Source: Dendrolimus kikuchii
Taxonomy: Eukaryota; Arthropoda; Insecta; Lepidoptera; Lasiocampidae
Direction: 5' to 3'
Length of the DNA stretch: 64,000 nt
Assembly (NCBI GenBank): GCA_019925095.2
Contig: CM034395.1
Span: 630,001-694,000, forward strand
In this document: positions 30,120 to 40,884 of the stretch, in pieces
Layout of the letters: every line of letters begins with the position of its first letter
Numbering within the stretch: position 1 is the first letter of the stretch
The notes under the pieces: model-generated
Database searches by the model: none
What the model was told of the DNA's origin: nothing
What the model saw: the letters and a program-made list of their open reading frames with translations, nothing else
Made by a program: the position numbers and the translations under genes

Positions 30120-32282
30120 ATGGTGCTTACACGGTCTGGTGCAACCAGTGACGGGATGGATCAGCATATACCCTCTGTGGATAGGGGTATCGCTGGAGAG
30201 TCTGAGACTCTCTTGTCCGCGTCCGGCGTGGCTCATGTGCCGCCGGGCGCGCCTCCACCGCCTACTGCGGGCCCTAGCGGGGCCTCCACCTCTGCTGCGC
30301 CGTTTGCGCAGTCGCCGGCGCCGTCTGTTCAACCGGGAACTCCAATAGTTATGACGGATCAACACTTGGCGTATCTTTTGTCTTTGATACGCGCTCCAGC
30401 TTCACCGCCTGCGCCTGTTACGAGTGCCTTGTCTGGTAACTTTGCAAATTGCTCATCGCGCTTCGACGGTGCAAAAGGGAGCGACGTTTTAGCTTTTGTC
30501 GACGCTATAGAAATATATAAGGAATGCGTCGGTATAGAAGATCACATAGCCTTGCGAGGCTTACCAATGCTTTTGTCTGGTCTTGCAGCAACCTGGTGGC
30601 AAGGTGTGAAAGCATCTGTTAATAGTTGGCCTGATGCCATAGAATTATTAAAGCAAACTTATGGTCCTCGTTTGCCGCCACACAGGGTTTACCGGAAAAT
30701 ATTTGAACGGGAACAAGGCGATGAGCCTACCGATATTTTCGTCTGCAAAATAAGAGCATTGTTAGCACAGTTGCCGTCGACTGCTATCTCTCAGGAAGCT
30801 CAGCTCGACATGGTGTATGGGCTACTGCATAAGAGAATAAGGGAGAAGATATGTCGTAAATCTTTTATGTCTTTCTCTGAGCTATTGGAACAGGCCCGTT
30901 CTATTGAAGATATTTTAGATGAAGGCCGTAGCTCTCAGCAGTCACAGCTTAGAAAGAATAAGGAATCAGTGACTCCGATTGTAGACACAGCATATCCAGC
31001 AGTACCAGCTTCGTCCAGTAAAGCAAGTAGAGCTCGTTGCTATTATTGTAAGCAATTCGGCCATTTGAAAGAGGAGTGCCCGAAGCTGTTATCTAAGAAA
31101 TCGTTTCCTGGTAACATTAAGAAAGAAGAAGACAGTTTGACACCTTCAGTAACATGCTTTGGATGCGGCACGCCTGGTGTTATACGAGCTAATTGCTCTA
31201 CTTGTAAGAATAAACAGGAATCGTCTGCTTCTTTTTCCGCTTTCCAGTCAATTGCCGCTATTGGAAGCGAGGTCATTGACCCGCGTCAGAGACCCGTAGT
31301 GGAATTGGAGATTTATGGTGCTCGTGGAAGTGCGTTGTTTGATACTGGTGCAAAGCAATCGGTTGCTAGTGAAAGTTTACGTGCACATTTAGTGAAACAC
31401 GGTCATAAGTTCGATAAAACGTGTACTAGTGTTAAGTTAGCTGATGGTTCATGTAAAAATCTTGTAGTAGATGTAGCTAAGGTGGATGTAAGGGTGCCGC
31501 AGGGGCCTGTCGTTCCCACTCTTTTTATCATTTTGCCTGGTGCAACTGATACCTTGTTAGGTATGAATTTTTTATTAGACGCAGGTGTGGTACTTGACTT
31601 TAAAAATTCTCGTTATACTTTTAGTCATATACCGCGATATTTTACGATGAGATTTGAACCAGAGGTAGGTTCCCATTTTGGGTCGGATCAACGTCAACGG
31701 CTCTCGGAACTCCTGAATGATCAAGAGGACATTTTTACTCCAGGGGGAGCGCCAACTTCTTTTGCGCTGCATCGTATAGATACGGGCGATGCTACGCGAA
31801 TCACTAATCAACAGCGTCGGAGGAAGATTTACGCCGACAGGGGGCGTCAACCCGCACCAAGCTACAAAATTGGTGATTTAGTTTTGGTTTCGGCCCACGT
31901 TTCCAGTAATGTTGACAAAGGGGTTACTAGTAAGTTTACGCCCAGACGACTGGGACCGTTCAAAATAGCTGAGTTAGTTAGTCCTACCACCTATAAAGTA
32001 GTAGATAATAATGGAAACACTACTAAGTACCACGCTAGTGCTCTCACTTTATATCAAGGAGATTCTGCCGTAATTCAGAGTAGGAGGAGGGGTAGGCCTT
32101 CCAAAGCCAAGTCCTCTCCCGGGGTGTCCGAGGACTTGGAGGGGGAGACTATAGCGCGGCAAGTATGTAAAAGCGCTGGAAGTATACGTGTTGGGAACAT
32201 CGTATCCCCGATGCGGGCCCCCGCTCCACCCTCGCGGCGTTCGGGTCGCCCGACCCGCCCGCCGGCCAAGCTACTCAGTTAA
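30120..32282 (+). CDS. Gypsy gag-protease frame fused to integrase C-terminus (RT deleted)
   Basis: A 720-codon frame starting at ATG 30120. Residues 1-75 are a Pro/Ala-rich head. About 105-265 is a capsid-type gag region (TWWQGVK, ..YGPRLPPHRVYRKIF). A CX2CX4HX4C zinc knuckle spans C307-C320, and a second cysteine cluster is at C346, C349, C359, C362. The retropepsin motif LFDTGAKQS has D408, and LLGMNFL is its C-terminal signature. Residue 551 onward reads HRIDTGDA, the usual entry to reverse transcriptase. From about residue 560 it becomes an integrase tail (YADRGR, YKIGDLVLV, RRLGPFKI). RT, RNase H and the integrase core are therefore removed in frame. The last ~35 codons run into the 3' LTR. 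It could supply Gag and protease but not copy itself. Confidence 0.85.
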   Translation: MVLTRSGATSDGMDQHIPSVDRGIAGESETLLSASGVAHVPPGAPPPPTAGPSGASTSAAPFAQSPAPSVQPGTPIVMTDQHLAYLLSLIRAPASPPAPVTSALSGNFANCSSRFDGAKGSDVLAFVDAIEIYKECVGIEDHIALRGLPMLLSGLAATWWQGVKASVNSWPDAIELLKQTYGPRLPPHRVYRKIFEREQGDEPTDIFVCKIRALLAQLPSTAISQEAQLDMVYGLLHKRIREKICRKSFMSFSELLEQARSIEDILDEGRSSQQSQLRKNKESVTPIVDTAYPAVPASSSKASRARCYYCKQFGHLKEECPKLLSKKSFPGNIKKEEDSLTPSVTCFGCGTPGVIRANCSTCKNKQESSASFSAFQSIAAIGSEVIDPRQRPVVELEIYGARGSALFDTGAKQSVASESLRAHLVKHGHKFDKTCTSVKLADGSCKNLVVDVAKVDVRVPQGPVVPTLFIILPGATDTLLGMNFLLDAGVVLDFKNSRYTFSHIPRYFTMRFEPEVGSHFGSDQRQRLSELLNDQEDIFTPGGAPTSFALHRIDTGDATRITNQQRRRKIYADRGRQPAPSYKIGDLVLVSAHVSSNVDKGVTSKFTPRRLGPFKIAELVSPTTYKVVDNNGNTTKYHASALTLYQGDSAVIQSRRRGRPSKAKSSPGVSEDLEGETIARQVCKSAGSIRVGNIVSPMRAPAPPSRRSGRPTRPPAKLLS

Positions 32283-32413
32283 TCCTGCAACCTTGTGACG
32301 TACGCATGTATGTAGGAACTCACGCGCCGGCCTGCGCGCCGCGCGTTCGGGGTTCGTTCAGTAGGTTTATTCATTAAAACAAGTTTACCAATCAAGCTTT
32401 ATTATTTCAAGTG
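32179..32413 (+). mobile_element. Gypsy 3' LTR, 3'-truncated
   Basis: Identical to 29005-29239 but stops at 'ttcaagtg'. The last ~14 bp of the LTR (cccgctataataat in the 5' copy) are missing and BEL/Pao leader sequence follows directly. The purine runs at 32089-32098 and 32138-32147 are candidate polypurine tracts. Confidence 0.85.
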
Positions 32414-32440
32414 TTTTGGTACAAGTTCTCAAAATACACA

Positions 32441-33487
32441 ATGGAAGGTACAATTAAAATACAATATGATTTACAAGGAAAGATTAGTAGCGGATTCACA
32501 AATTACAAAAAGTCCCCTAAGGCTCGTGTCACATTAGCATATTTAGAGACAAGATTAGATCAACTAGAAAAGCAATGGACACAATTCGAAGCCAATCATT
32601 ATAACATCGTGAGCAAGGCTGAGAATAGTGATGTTCCGTATCTTAAGGAGAATATTTATGAAAGTGTGGAAGAGATTTATATGCCATACAAGATTGATTT
32701 GAAGGAAGCTCTGTCTATATATAAGCAGATCGGACATCCTAGTACGAGTTCCAATATATCCAAAGAAGCAGATCATGCTCCTCTGAAGTTGCCTAAGATC
32801 ATTTTGCCTAGTTTTTCAGGACAGTATTTGGAATGGCAAACTTTTCATGATTTATTCGAGACATTGATACATAAGAATACAATTTTAGCAGATGTACAGA
32901 AGTTACACTATTTGAAATGCCATTTGACAGGCGAAGCGGAACAGCTGTTAAGGCACATTCCTGTAACTGATGCAAATTATGAGTCGTGTTGGCTGTTGTT
33001 AAAGAAGAGATATAGCAACAAACGATACATTGCTAATTGTACACTTACTAGATTGCTGGGACAGAGGGCGCTGTCAGCGGAATCTTCGAGTGGTATAAAG
33101 CTGATTTTGGATACAACTAGTGATTGTTTAAATGCACTAAATAGCCTGGGTATCGACGTGTCTTCGTGGGATATAATTGTAATTCATTTAATAGCACTAA
33201 AACTAGATATAGAAACAAGAAAGCAATGGGAACAAAGAATCAGTGAGTATACAGATAACTTTCCAACAATTAATGACTTCAAGCAGTTTTTAGAGTCGAA
33301 ATATAGAAGTTTAGAATTTTTAGAACCTCATAAGAGAGATAAAGGATCAAAAGAGAGAATTGTTGTAGAAAAAAAGTGTATAACGTCACCACTGTTTCTT
33401 GTCCCTTTTGTTCTGGAATTCATTTACTTCACCAATGCAAGAAATTTCGTACGGAGAGCTACGGGAACCGTTACAATTTTGTATTAA
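32441..33487 (+). pseudogene. BEL/Pao gag, frameshifted
   Basis: A 348-codon frame from ATG 32441. Residues about 20-60 are a coiled-coil-like head (LETRLDQLEKQW). About 115-300 is the BEL/Pao capsid region (LPKIILPSFSGQYLEWQTFH, LHYLKCHLTGEAEQLLRHIP), which corresponds to the DUF1759 gag family. A frameshift in the A-rich patch at 33368-33400 throws the reading out just before the zinc knuckles. The correct frame resumes at 33400 with CPFCSG. Only 27 bp separate this ATG from the upstream Gypsy LTR, and the BEL 5' LTR is absent. Confidence 0.85.
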
Positions 33488-35700
33488 AATAGAGATTGTG
33501 TTTCAACTGTTTTGGAGATAATCACCGGCTGTACCGGTGTAAACGCAGTACAAAATGTAATCGTTGTGGTCGACGTCATCATTCGTTAATACATCCGGAA
33601 GGAAGTGTGAGTACTCCGCCTAATGAAGTTTGTAATCCAACGGAGTCACACAAGAGTGAGAGTGATGAACAATCGTCGACAGTGGTAAAACAAGTGTTTT
33701 CTAACCATTTTTATGTACCTGGTCATGTAATCTTAGCTACTGCTATTGTTAAAGTATTTAATAGTAAAGGTGAATGTTTTATGCTAAGGGCGTTACTGGA
33801 CCAGGGGTCTCAAGCCTCATTCATTACGGAGCACTGTGCTCAGATGTTGGGTCTCCGTAAATCTTCAGTGAAGGGAGTTGTTAGTGGCTTGGGAGGGGAT
33901 AAATCACTTTCCATCAGGTATTCAGTAGAGTTTAATATACAGTCCATTAGTTCTAAATCGTTTAATTGTGATGTACAACCTTATGTGTTAAAACATTTGG
34001 CATCAAATCTGCCAAATAGGAGACTAGAGTTTCATGATTGGCCAGAGCTGTCAAACTTGACGTTGGCTGATAATACTTTTGGTGTTCCGAATGGGATTGA
34101 TTTGTTACTCGGTGCGGAAATATATGCACAGATTTTGACGAATGGTTTGATTAAGCATCCTTCCGGCGCACTTAGTGCACAAAATACGGAGCTAGGATGG
34201 ATTCTGTCAGGACGTGTACAAGAGTCGAAAGTAGATAATAGTAATAACATTATAAGCTTGCACATAGTAAATAATAATATAAATAAATTAGTTCAGAGTT
34301 TTTGTGGGATTGAGAGTAAGCATCCTTGTAAGACTTTGTTAAAGGATAAGCAGAAGTATGAAAACTATGTCAAATCCACTACAACTAGGGATTGCGATAG
34401 TCGCTATGTTGTTAGTTTTCCCTTTCGGGACGAAGGTTCTCTATGTCAGAATGGGAGTTTACAGGATGTAGCTCTACAGAGTGTAGATTATATAGAAAAG
34501 ACATTTAATAATTCTCTTTGGCGAGGGATGGAGGTGCACACCAGAGCAATTTATGATTATTTAGTGGATGGCATTGTGAAGATTATAGATTATCCAGAGA
34601 AGGCCCATCAATTAAATTGCGTGTACATGCCGCGCCATGCCGTCATGTGTAAGAACGAAACCGTAAGTAGAGTTTATGTAGTGTTAGAAGCAACTTGTAT
34701 AGGGACATATATGAGGTGTTTTTATGACAACTCGCTGATTAAAGCATGGTTACGGGTTGATTTGTATTACATATTATTGAGAGTGTGTAAGAATTTTGTG
34801 TTTTTTGTGGCTAATTTTGTACATATTGTACAAATGTGTAGACAAATCAAGGTGGGGAGTAATGATGCTAACAAATATCAGCGATTATTGTGGATATTAA
34901 GCAATAATGAAGAAGTCGCAGAGATTTTTATGTTACAAGTCGATGTTAGCATTTTCTTAGCGTTGCAATTAGCTATAAAAAGTTGTAGACAGTTGACAAG
35001 AGATGAGAATCAGAATTATGAGCACATAGCATGCAAGGTTCTGAATGGGTTTTACGTGAATGACTCGAAGTGTGGATATGAACCTGATAGTCATGTAGTA
35101 GAAATCTATATGCAGTGGATTTGGTCTGATAGAATATTTTGGAATAAACAGATAACTGGCGATGAATGGATTATACTTAGAAAAGACTTATCTACTCTTT
35201 GTCGACTCATGGTACATCATTGGATTCAAATGAATGACATTGAGTTTGATATTGCTTTTTATAGGTTTTGTAATGCATTTGATGACGTTTATGCAGTCGT
35301 GGTATATTCAAGATCCGTCGCTTTAGTTGCTGTAGTAAATAGTGAGTTGTCACGTGTAGAATCGGTTCCAAAATCAAGCTATTGTGTGTCTCGCGATTTA
35401 AACCCTTATGAATTTGTAAAGTACAAGTTGTGGTTGAATGATCCTGAATGGGTATGGCAAGTTCAGTATACTAACATATACGTGGATATTCCTAAATCAA
35501 ATGTAGAGGAGAAGATTGTGAAATTACATAGGGTTGTTAGTAATCGCTATGTACTTCAGAGACTCATAGTTAGGAAGAAATATTCATCTTTGGAAATATT
35601 AATATGGCTTGTTGTTTGGTGTAGATGGTTTTTCACGAGGTTTCGGCAAGAGTTTGAAAATACGTGTAGAGATCTTACATATGATGTGCTAGAATGCTAG
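33400..35700 (+). pseudogene. BEL/Pao zinc knuckles, protease and degenerate RT/RNase H
   Basis: The frame runs from 33400 with one TAG at 33490-33492, then stays open to the stop at 35698. It begins CPFCSG and CFNCFGDNHRLYRC, CNRCGRRHH (zinc knuckles). The aspartic protease follows (ALLDQGSQASFI, DUF1758 type). The reverse-transcriptase region is recognisable by MPRHAVM, CRQIKV and NKYQRLLW, but the motif A aspartate position reads N (VANFVHIVQ) and the YVDD box reads YVND. A shortened RNase H-like stretch has FCNAFDDVYAVVVYSRS. No integrase is visible. The RT should be inactive, yet about 730 codons after the TAG are open. Confidence 0.8.
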
Positions 35701-36627
35701 AGTAATTGACAGAGTTATGTATGTTTGCCTCTTTGCCATATAAAGCCTTTTTTGAAGAAGTTACATGTCTTGCTATATATATGCAAAGAGAAGTGTGAGT
35801 GGTACAAGATTACGTTCTTTTAAGTGACTTAATGATAATGAATAAAGATATTTTGTACTGATTGTGGCTTAGAGTATATATTAAATATATTACAGTGAAG
35901 CAGAGTATAAGTTCAAATGTAGTGTTAGTTTGTTACACGGTTGTGTATTTTAAGTAAATTATTCAGAAGTAGACTTAATGGCGGTTTTAGATAATGCTGT
36001 ATTATATTAGATGTATAATATTCGAGAAGTTAGGAGTAGGGTTAATTTACAAGCATAAACACTGTGCTGATAGAGTTATCAGCAATTTCTATGATAGTGA
36101 GAAGCTAGAAAAGTTTAAGTAATTATAAGATTGAAGGCTAAAGAAACATTGAGCTAATGAGTTTAATGATGCTATATGTATGTTATGTATATGAATGTGT
36201 TTATGTATTGAATATTGCAGTTTATGCACAAGCCTGTACAGCATTTCTGCTGCATATACTTTCAAGTATACTTTATGTTAGAGAGAGATAGAAGAGAAGT
36301 CAAGTTAAAGCTGAACCTAATTGTTGTTGTTGTAATGTTTTGATTGATGAATAATTGATTTGTGTGAACTCTATCCTGTCATGCGGTTACTTGGCATAGT
36401 CAAAATGAAGCACCCTGGTTCAGATAACAAAAGTTGTAGGGGTTCTAGTTTTAAGAGTAACGATGTTTAAGTTATGCACTTTGCCAATAGCCCATAGATT
36501 TTATTTTTACTTATGTATTATGTGTTTAATGTTAGGTTCTTGGTTGAGAAGTTATTGTTTTCGGATTGTTATTGTTCTGTATAGGGATTTTGTGATTAAG
36601 GACTTGGGAAGTCCTTGGTGGGCGGCA
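35701..36627 (+). other. BEL/Pao non-coding remainder
   Basis: About 930 bp between the pol stop and the LTR-like start, with no open frame. Integrase is expected here and is either deleted or decayed. 36600-36626 (ttgggaagtccttggtgggcggc in part) looks like the segment before a BEL 3' LTR. Confidence 0.5.
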
Positions 36628-36760
36628 TGTTTGTAACGATCCTCTTTAGTATATAGTTCGTTTCATAAGTTTTATGCAGACATGCCACTCTTATGTCAAG
36701 TTTCAGTTTTACAATATATTAGTTAATTTTATCCAAATTTTTATTTAGTTATTTACCAAG
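36628..36760 (+). mobile_element. BEL/Pao 3' LTR, truncated
   Basis: It starts TGTTTGTAACGATCC after a purine-rich 'ggtgggcggca'. BEL/Pao LTRs commonly begin with such a TGT..ACG end (from memory). A Helitron-like piece on the right cuts it short. No partner LTR is in the window. Confidence 0.5.
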
Positions 36761-36907
36761 TAGTAGCTCTCCTAGACCAGGAATCTACCTTAACACCTGG
36801 AATTCCACAAATAATTCAAAACCAAAATTAGCCAAATCAGTTCAGCCGTTCTCGAGTTTCAGCGAGACTAATGAACGGCAATTGATTTTTTTATACCTAT
36901 ATATAGA
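36761..36907 (-). mobile_element. Helitron-like element, family G, 5' part
   Basis: On the minus strand it starts A|TCTATATATAGG and continues 'atcaattgccgttcattag', 'ctcgagaacggctgaactg' and 'gatttggctaatttt', matching 60412-60560. The CTAG end is missing. Confidence 0.6.
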
Positions 36908-36995
36908 TGTGTGAAATTTGTCAAGGTCATTTTCCTGGACATCCTGAAATATTCCAAGAAATTTACCTGGGAATCTTGAAATTTTCTTGGACAAA

Positions 36996-37785
36996 TTTTT
37001 ATTTATTTATTAGCCTACAAACATCTCTATCATTACAGTTGCCACCAATACGATAGCGTGGTACACATAATAACACTATAGATATATATATACAAATTCA
37101 GTCGTTATAACATATAATATAATACTCAGTTCTTGTGAATTCAGTCACAGTACAGATAGAAATGTCAATTTGTTCACATATCTTGTTCAATGTTCGCAAG
37201 GCCTGTGTCATCGGCGCCTTATTAAGCAAGTTGGTCCTGCCATACGGTACTACGAACATTGGTGGCTGCCTACGTCTCAGCACAAAATTCGCTGCAACGT
37301 TTAGTTTGATTTCAGCTAATACTCCTGGGTTCAATAATTTACCTCTTAACAATTTAAATAAATAGAAGACCAATGCAAACTTTCGTCTGGATGCCAAATT
37401 ATTATACCTAACCATGCCTAAGACAAACAAGGTGGGGTACGTTAAAGGATAAAATGGGTAAACACCATAAAGTCTTAGGTATAAAAATCTAGTAAATTTA
37501 TTTTGTATGCGCTCCAACATGAAATTATATTTAGTTTCATGTGGAGCCCAGATGATTGCGTTGTTTTCTAAGTGGGTTCTTACTAAAGCGTTAAATAATG
37601 TTTTAACGACATAAATACTATTAATACCTTCTATTCGACGTAATACAAAACCTAAATTTCGATAAGCTTTCTTACAAATGTTAATTATGTGATCGCGAAA
37701 AGTTAGCTGTGTATTAAGATATACTCCAAGATCCCGCACCGTTTCAACTCTTTTAATTGCTGCGGTAACCAAGAAATAGTTGTAA
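36996..37785 (-). pseudogene. Jockey/CR1-superclade LINE, RT C-terminal fragment
   Basis: A minus-strand frame of about 224 codons: VRDLGVYLNTQLTFRDHI, KAYRNLGFVLRR, TLFNALVRTHLENNAIIWAP, MLERIQNKFTRFLY, RLYGVYPFYPL and LVFYLFKLLRGK. This is the region after the catalytic RT core in Jockey/CR1-like elements. The copy is 5' truncated at about 37785, so it lacks endonuclease and RT catalytic motifs. The 3' end has an A-rich (AATA)n tail near 37000. The remaining frame is open, suggesting a fairly recent insertion. Confidence 0.8.
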
Positions 37786-38175
37786 TGGAGAGGCCGCTTG
37801 TTTCTGCTAAAGGATTTTACACATGTTTTAAAGATAAATTACTTTGTCGCGGCACGATTTACAACAGGAAGGTACACACCGGTCCAGCCGAGTATGAAAT
37901 GAGTACGCTCGCGCCGGTGTGTACACGCAATATCAACATTGCCTATGACAAACGCTCATTGTCTACGGCCAACCGCCAATATTCAAAATATCAAAAACGG
38001 AACGACGAGAAAAATTTGTAAGCGCAAGAAAATTTAATGTAAAGTCACAAAATATTAAATTATACGCATTTAACAAGCAATGGGTGCTTCATTGAAGAAT
38101 TCCTACGATTCATACTTTAATATAAAACAGACAAACGGACAGATAGACGTATATGACCATTTTTAAAAGATTGTG
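37786..38175. other. No feature recognised
   Basis: A 78-codon frame here has no known motif. Confidence 0.3.
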
Positions 38176-38332
38176 GATGTCAGGAGCCTTAAGAACAGAC
38201 GAGCTTGCATGACAAGAGTTATGAATGTCAAAGAGGCAAATGAGGTGTGTAAGAATAAGCCTAAATGGCACTCTGTTGTTCGTGCCTACCCCGCAAGGGA
38301 ACTGGCGTGAAGTTATGTATGTATGTATGTTT
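38176..38332 (+). mobile_element. RTE-1 3' end
   Basis: 'gatgtcaggagccttaagaa' to the VRAYPARELA-coding end and a (TATG)n tail. Confidence 0.75.
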
Positions 38333-38547
38333 AAAAGATTCCGTGTTTGATAAAATGATTATAAGTTGTAAGAAATAAATTCAATTTTCACTATGAACAC
38401 AATATAATTCACAAGATGTATTTTTAGAAACATTAATATCAGAAAAGTGACTAGAAACAACAAACAAATACAAATGTAGGTTAACGATCTAATTGCTTTT
38501 TTAAAAGATTTTGGATCTATGTTGATTAATATGGTTTTCTAATTAAC

Positions 38548-38860
38548 ATTTTATCCGTGCAGGAACGGAGAAAGAATACAATTTCCTGCGGCCGGGCGGC
38601 CTGTCGTAAAAGGCGACTTAACAACCCACAGCCAGGTGGTAGGGCATTTGCCCGACTGGATGGCTAACCCCTGGTCTAAAGTATGTCGCCAGAACAACCT
38701 TGAGTTGTGTTCCGGCATTAGTGACCAGGTTCCAGTCTCCCTTAAGAGAGCAGCAGCGCATTTGTAGCACCTTTGGTATTGTAAATGTCAGTAGGCGATG
38801 GTAACCGCCATCCATCAAGTGGGCCGTCTGCCTATCTGCTGATCTCCTGCAATAAAAAAA
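38548..38860 (+). repeat. Family A repeat, full length
   Basis: Head TTTTATCCGTGCAGG, core with a 3-bp loss near 38665, and tail CTGCAATAAAAAAA. Confidence 0.85.
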
Positions 38861-38916
38861 GAACTTTTAAATAGGTCGAAAGGAGGTTTACACGGCGGTA
38901 CCATGAGGTTTACATA

Positions 38917-39006
38917 GACATAGACAACACTTTATTGTTCACCAAAACAAAAAATACAAAAAAATCAACAACAAGACAATAGTTACTTGGTAAAACAAAA
39001 GGCGGC
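38917..39006 (-). mobile_element. LINE 3' UTR fragment (Jockey/CR1 type)
   Basis: The reverse complement holds 'ggtgaacaataaag', as in 3491-3612, with an inverse 'ggccgcct' segment on the other side. Confidence 0.5.
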
Positions 39007-39064
39007 CTACAATATGCGCTCTTCAAAAACGGCGTAAACTGATATTTAAAGTCTCAACGACGTA

Positions 39065-39160
39065 GGTAACGCATCAACTCCCTTAGCGTTGCAGATGTCC
39101 ATGGGCGACGGTAGCCACTTGCCACCAAATGGTCCCGTCTGCCAGTTTGCCTATAACCAT
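39065..39160 (+). repeat. Family A/C relative, fragment
   Basis: 'gcgttgcagatgtccatggg', 'ggtagccacttgccac' and 'cccgtctgcc' are worn tail landmarks. Confidence 0.45.
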
Positions 39161-39202
39161 ATTGATTTAGAGTAAGTTTCAAGGTTTCTTAAAGAATAGT
39201 AC

Positions 39203-39682
39203 TGTTACGAGTTGCAGGACTCAAGTGAGTTTATTAGCACTATACAAACACGTATAATATAGGTACAAATATAACTGAGCACAACCAGTCCAAATGTAAA
39301 GCACGATTCAATAACACGCGCAAAGTACGTCACTAAATAGATTACCGAATGTACACAAGTCTTGCTTCGCTCGTGGTTATCGCTTGACTGCCTCCTCTCT
39401 CCATTGGGGCATTGCTTTATACTGCACATATGCAATATTTCTGCCCGGCCGCGTACACCGAATTTCTTAGAATCAGTTTGTACTTCTAATTCCGAGACAA
39501 CCGGCTGTGATCATAATACAACAATAGACTGTAAAAGATTTGAATACATAATGGGCTTTTTTTAATCACAAATTTTAAACACAAAGTAAACAAAAGAAAT
39601 CCAAATGCCGAAAAGGTAATAAAATGTGCTTCTACAGGGCTGCAGGTGTGAATTTGTCTTTGTCGGCACCTAGGTAGTAACA
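39203..39682 (-). mobile_element. Solo LTR (family T), full length
   Basis: 480 bp. On the plus strand it starts TGTTACGAGTTG and ends GTAGTAACA. Flanking 4-mers GTAC and ATAC match at 3 of 4 positions. It shares an inner segment (ctgcagccctgtagaa in reverse) with the copy at 27994. Confidence 0.8.
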
Positions 39683-40022
39683 ATACAAACTTATTCTAAC
39701 TCAATATGAATAAGACCGAAAGTAGGTTAAAGTATGTTAGTTGACTCGCCATACGTACATCTATCTTGATAGTGATAATAAAGTTATTGCCACAGCAAAG
39801 AGCGGTAGTAACATGGTTGTTCATTGCTCTGAGTTCTGACCCTTGTCAAAGGGTGGCCAGGCCATTGTAAGAACGACGCTCAACTTGCGCAATTTCAATT
39901 TAACTTTTGGCAAGTCATGACGTCAGAATCCTCAATACATGCTGAGCAACACTTGATTTTCAAGTAAAGTTTAAAGTGCAATACTAACTTAATCATCGTA
40001 CTAGTGACGTTTGAGACAGATA
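39683..40022. other. No feature recognised
   Basis: Unique-looking sequence with no supportable feature. Confidence 0.3.
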
Positions 40023-40561
40023 TCTATTTAATATACGTGAAGCAAAAACTTTGTACTCATTTTTATACGAAATTTACGCGGACGGACGAGTATGACATTT
40101 CGCACACTTGTAGTTTAGACGGCTTCTGTAGTTGAGCGGGCTAAGCCTTTGCCGGCCTACCTCACTGCAACGCAGAGGCTCCGGGTTCGATTCCTGGTAT
40201 AGTAAATTTCGGAAACGTATTTTCTCCGTTATTTACTATGGTCTGGGTGTCTGGGATCGGCCCCAGACTAGTCCGTTGTATATTACCCATAACACAAGCG
40301 TAACTTGCTTAATTTGGGGATATACAATATGTGTGTTTGTCTGCCGATTATTATATTATTATTAGTTTATATAGAGAAGGAGTGCATTGTTAATATTTCT
40401 TTTTCAATTATGTATAAAAAATACATTGAATCAATAAAAAAACATTACACACACTACCATGTATTTGACACACACGCGCATATATACTCTTTTGTTTATT
40501 GTTCAAGTCAAATTAACAGTGTAGCCTTGGCGAAATCTGTGATTATAGAAGCAAAGTCAAA
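40023..40561 (+). mobile_element. Helitron-like family E (E2), interrupted by a SINE
   Basis: It starts A|TCTATTTAATATACGTGAAGC. The family body is split at 40118-40362 by a SINE with duplicated TAGTTTA, then resumes 'tatagagaaggagtgc' to 'tctgtgattatagaag'. The CTAG end is not visible. Confidence 0.65.
40118..40362 (+). repeat. tRNA-derived SINE (family S2)
   Basis: 245 bp flanked by TAGTTTA at 40111-40117 and 40363-40369. The head has a box A-like 'agttgagcgggctaagc' and box B GGTTCGATTCC at 40184-40194, so it could be transcribed by RNA polymerase III. The tail is (ATT)n. It sits at the family E hotspot. Confidence 0.8.
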
Positions 40562-40592
40562 GCAAAACGCCTAATCCAAATCTATGCTAATA

Positions 40593-40795
40593 CCAGCTGT
40601 CCCGGCAGACGTTGTTCTGCTCTGAAGAAATAAAATTTAGAACCCGATTGCAGCGCCACCTACCGGGTCCAATTGCGAATCTAAACCATCCTCGAATCCA
40701 CTTGAACACACAAACAAATTCGTTCAAATCGGTCCAGCCGTTTAGGAGGAGTTCACTGTCAACGCACGTACAGAAGAATTATATATATACAAAGA
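40593..40795 (-). mobile_element. Helitron-like element, family F (F2)
   Basis: 203 bp. On the minus strand it reads A|TCTTTGTATATATATAATTC at the start and 'gtctgccgggacagCTGG|T' at the end. The body has 'aaatcggtccagccg' in reverse. The end motif CTGG fits CTRR. Confidence 0.65.
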
Positions 40796-40884
40796 TTATA
40801 AACAGACAAGATTTGTATTTTTGTATGTGTTACATTAGTGTACATATAGTGCATTAACCTTACATGTCAATTTTTTGTTTTGCG

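Noticed and set aside
30111..30365. Arg-rich frame opposite the Gypsy gag start
   Set aside because: It is the antisense shadow of the Pro/Ala-rich gag head.
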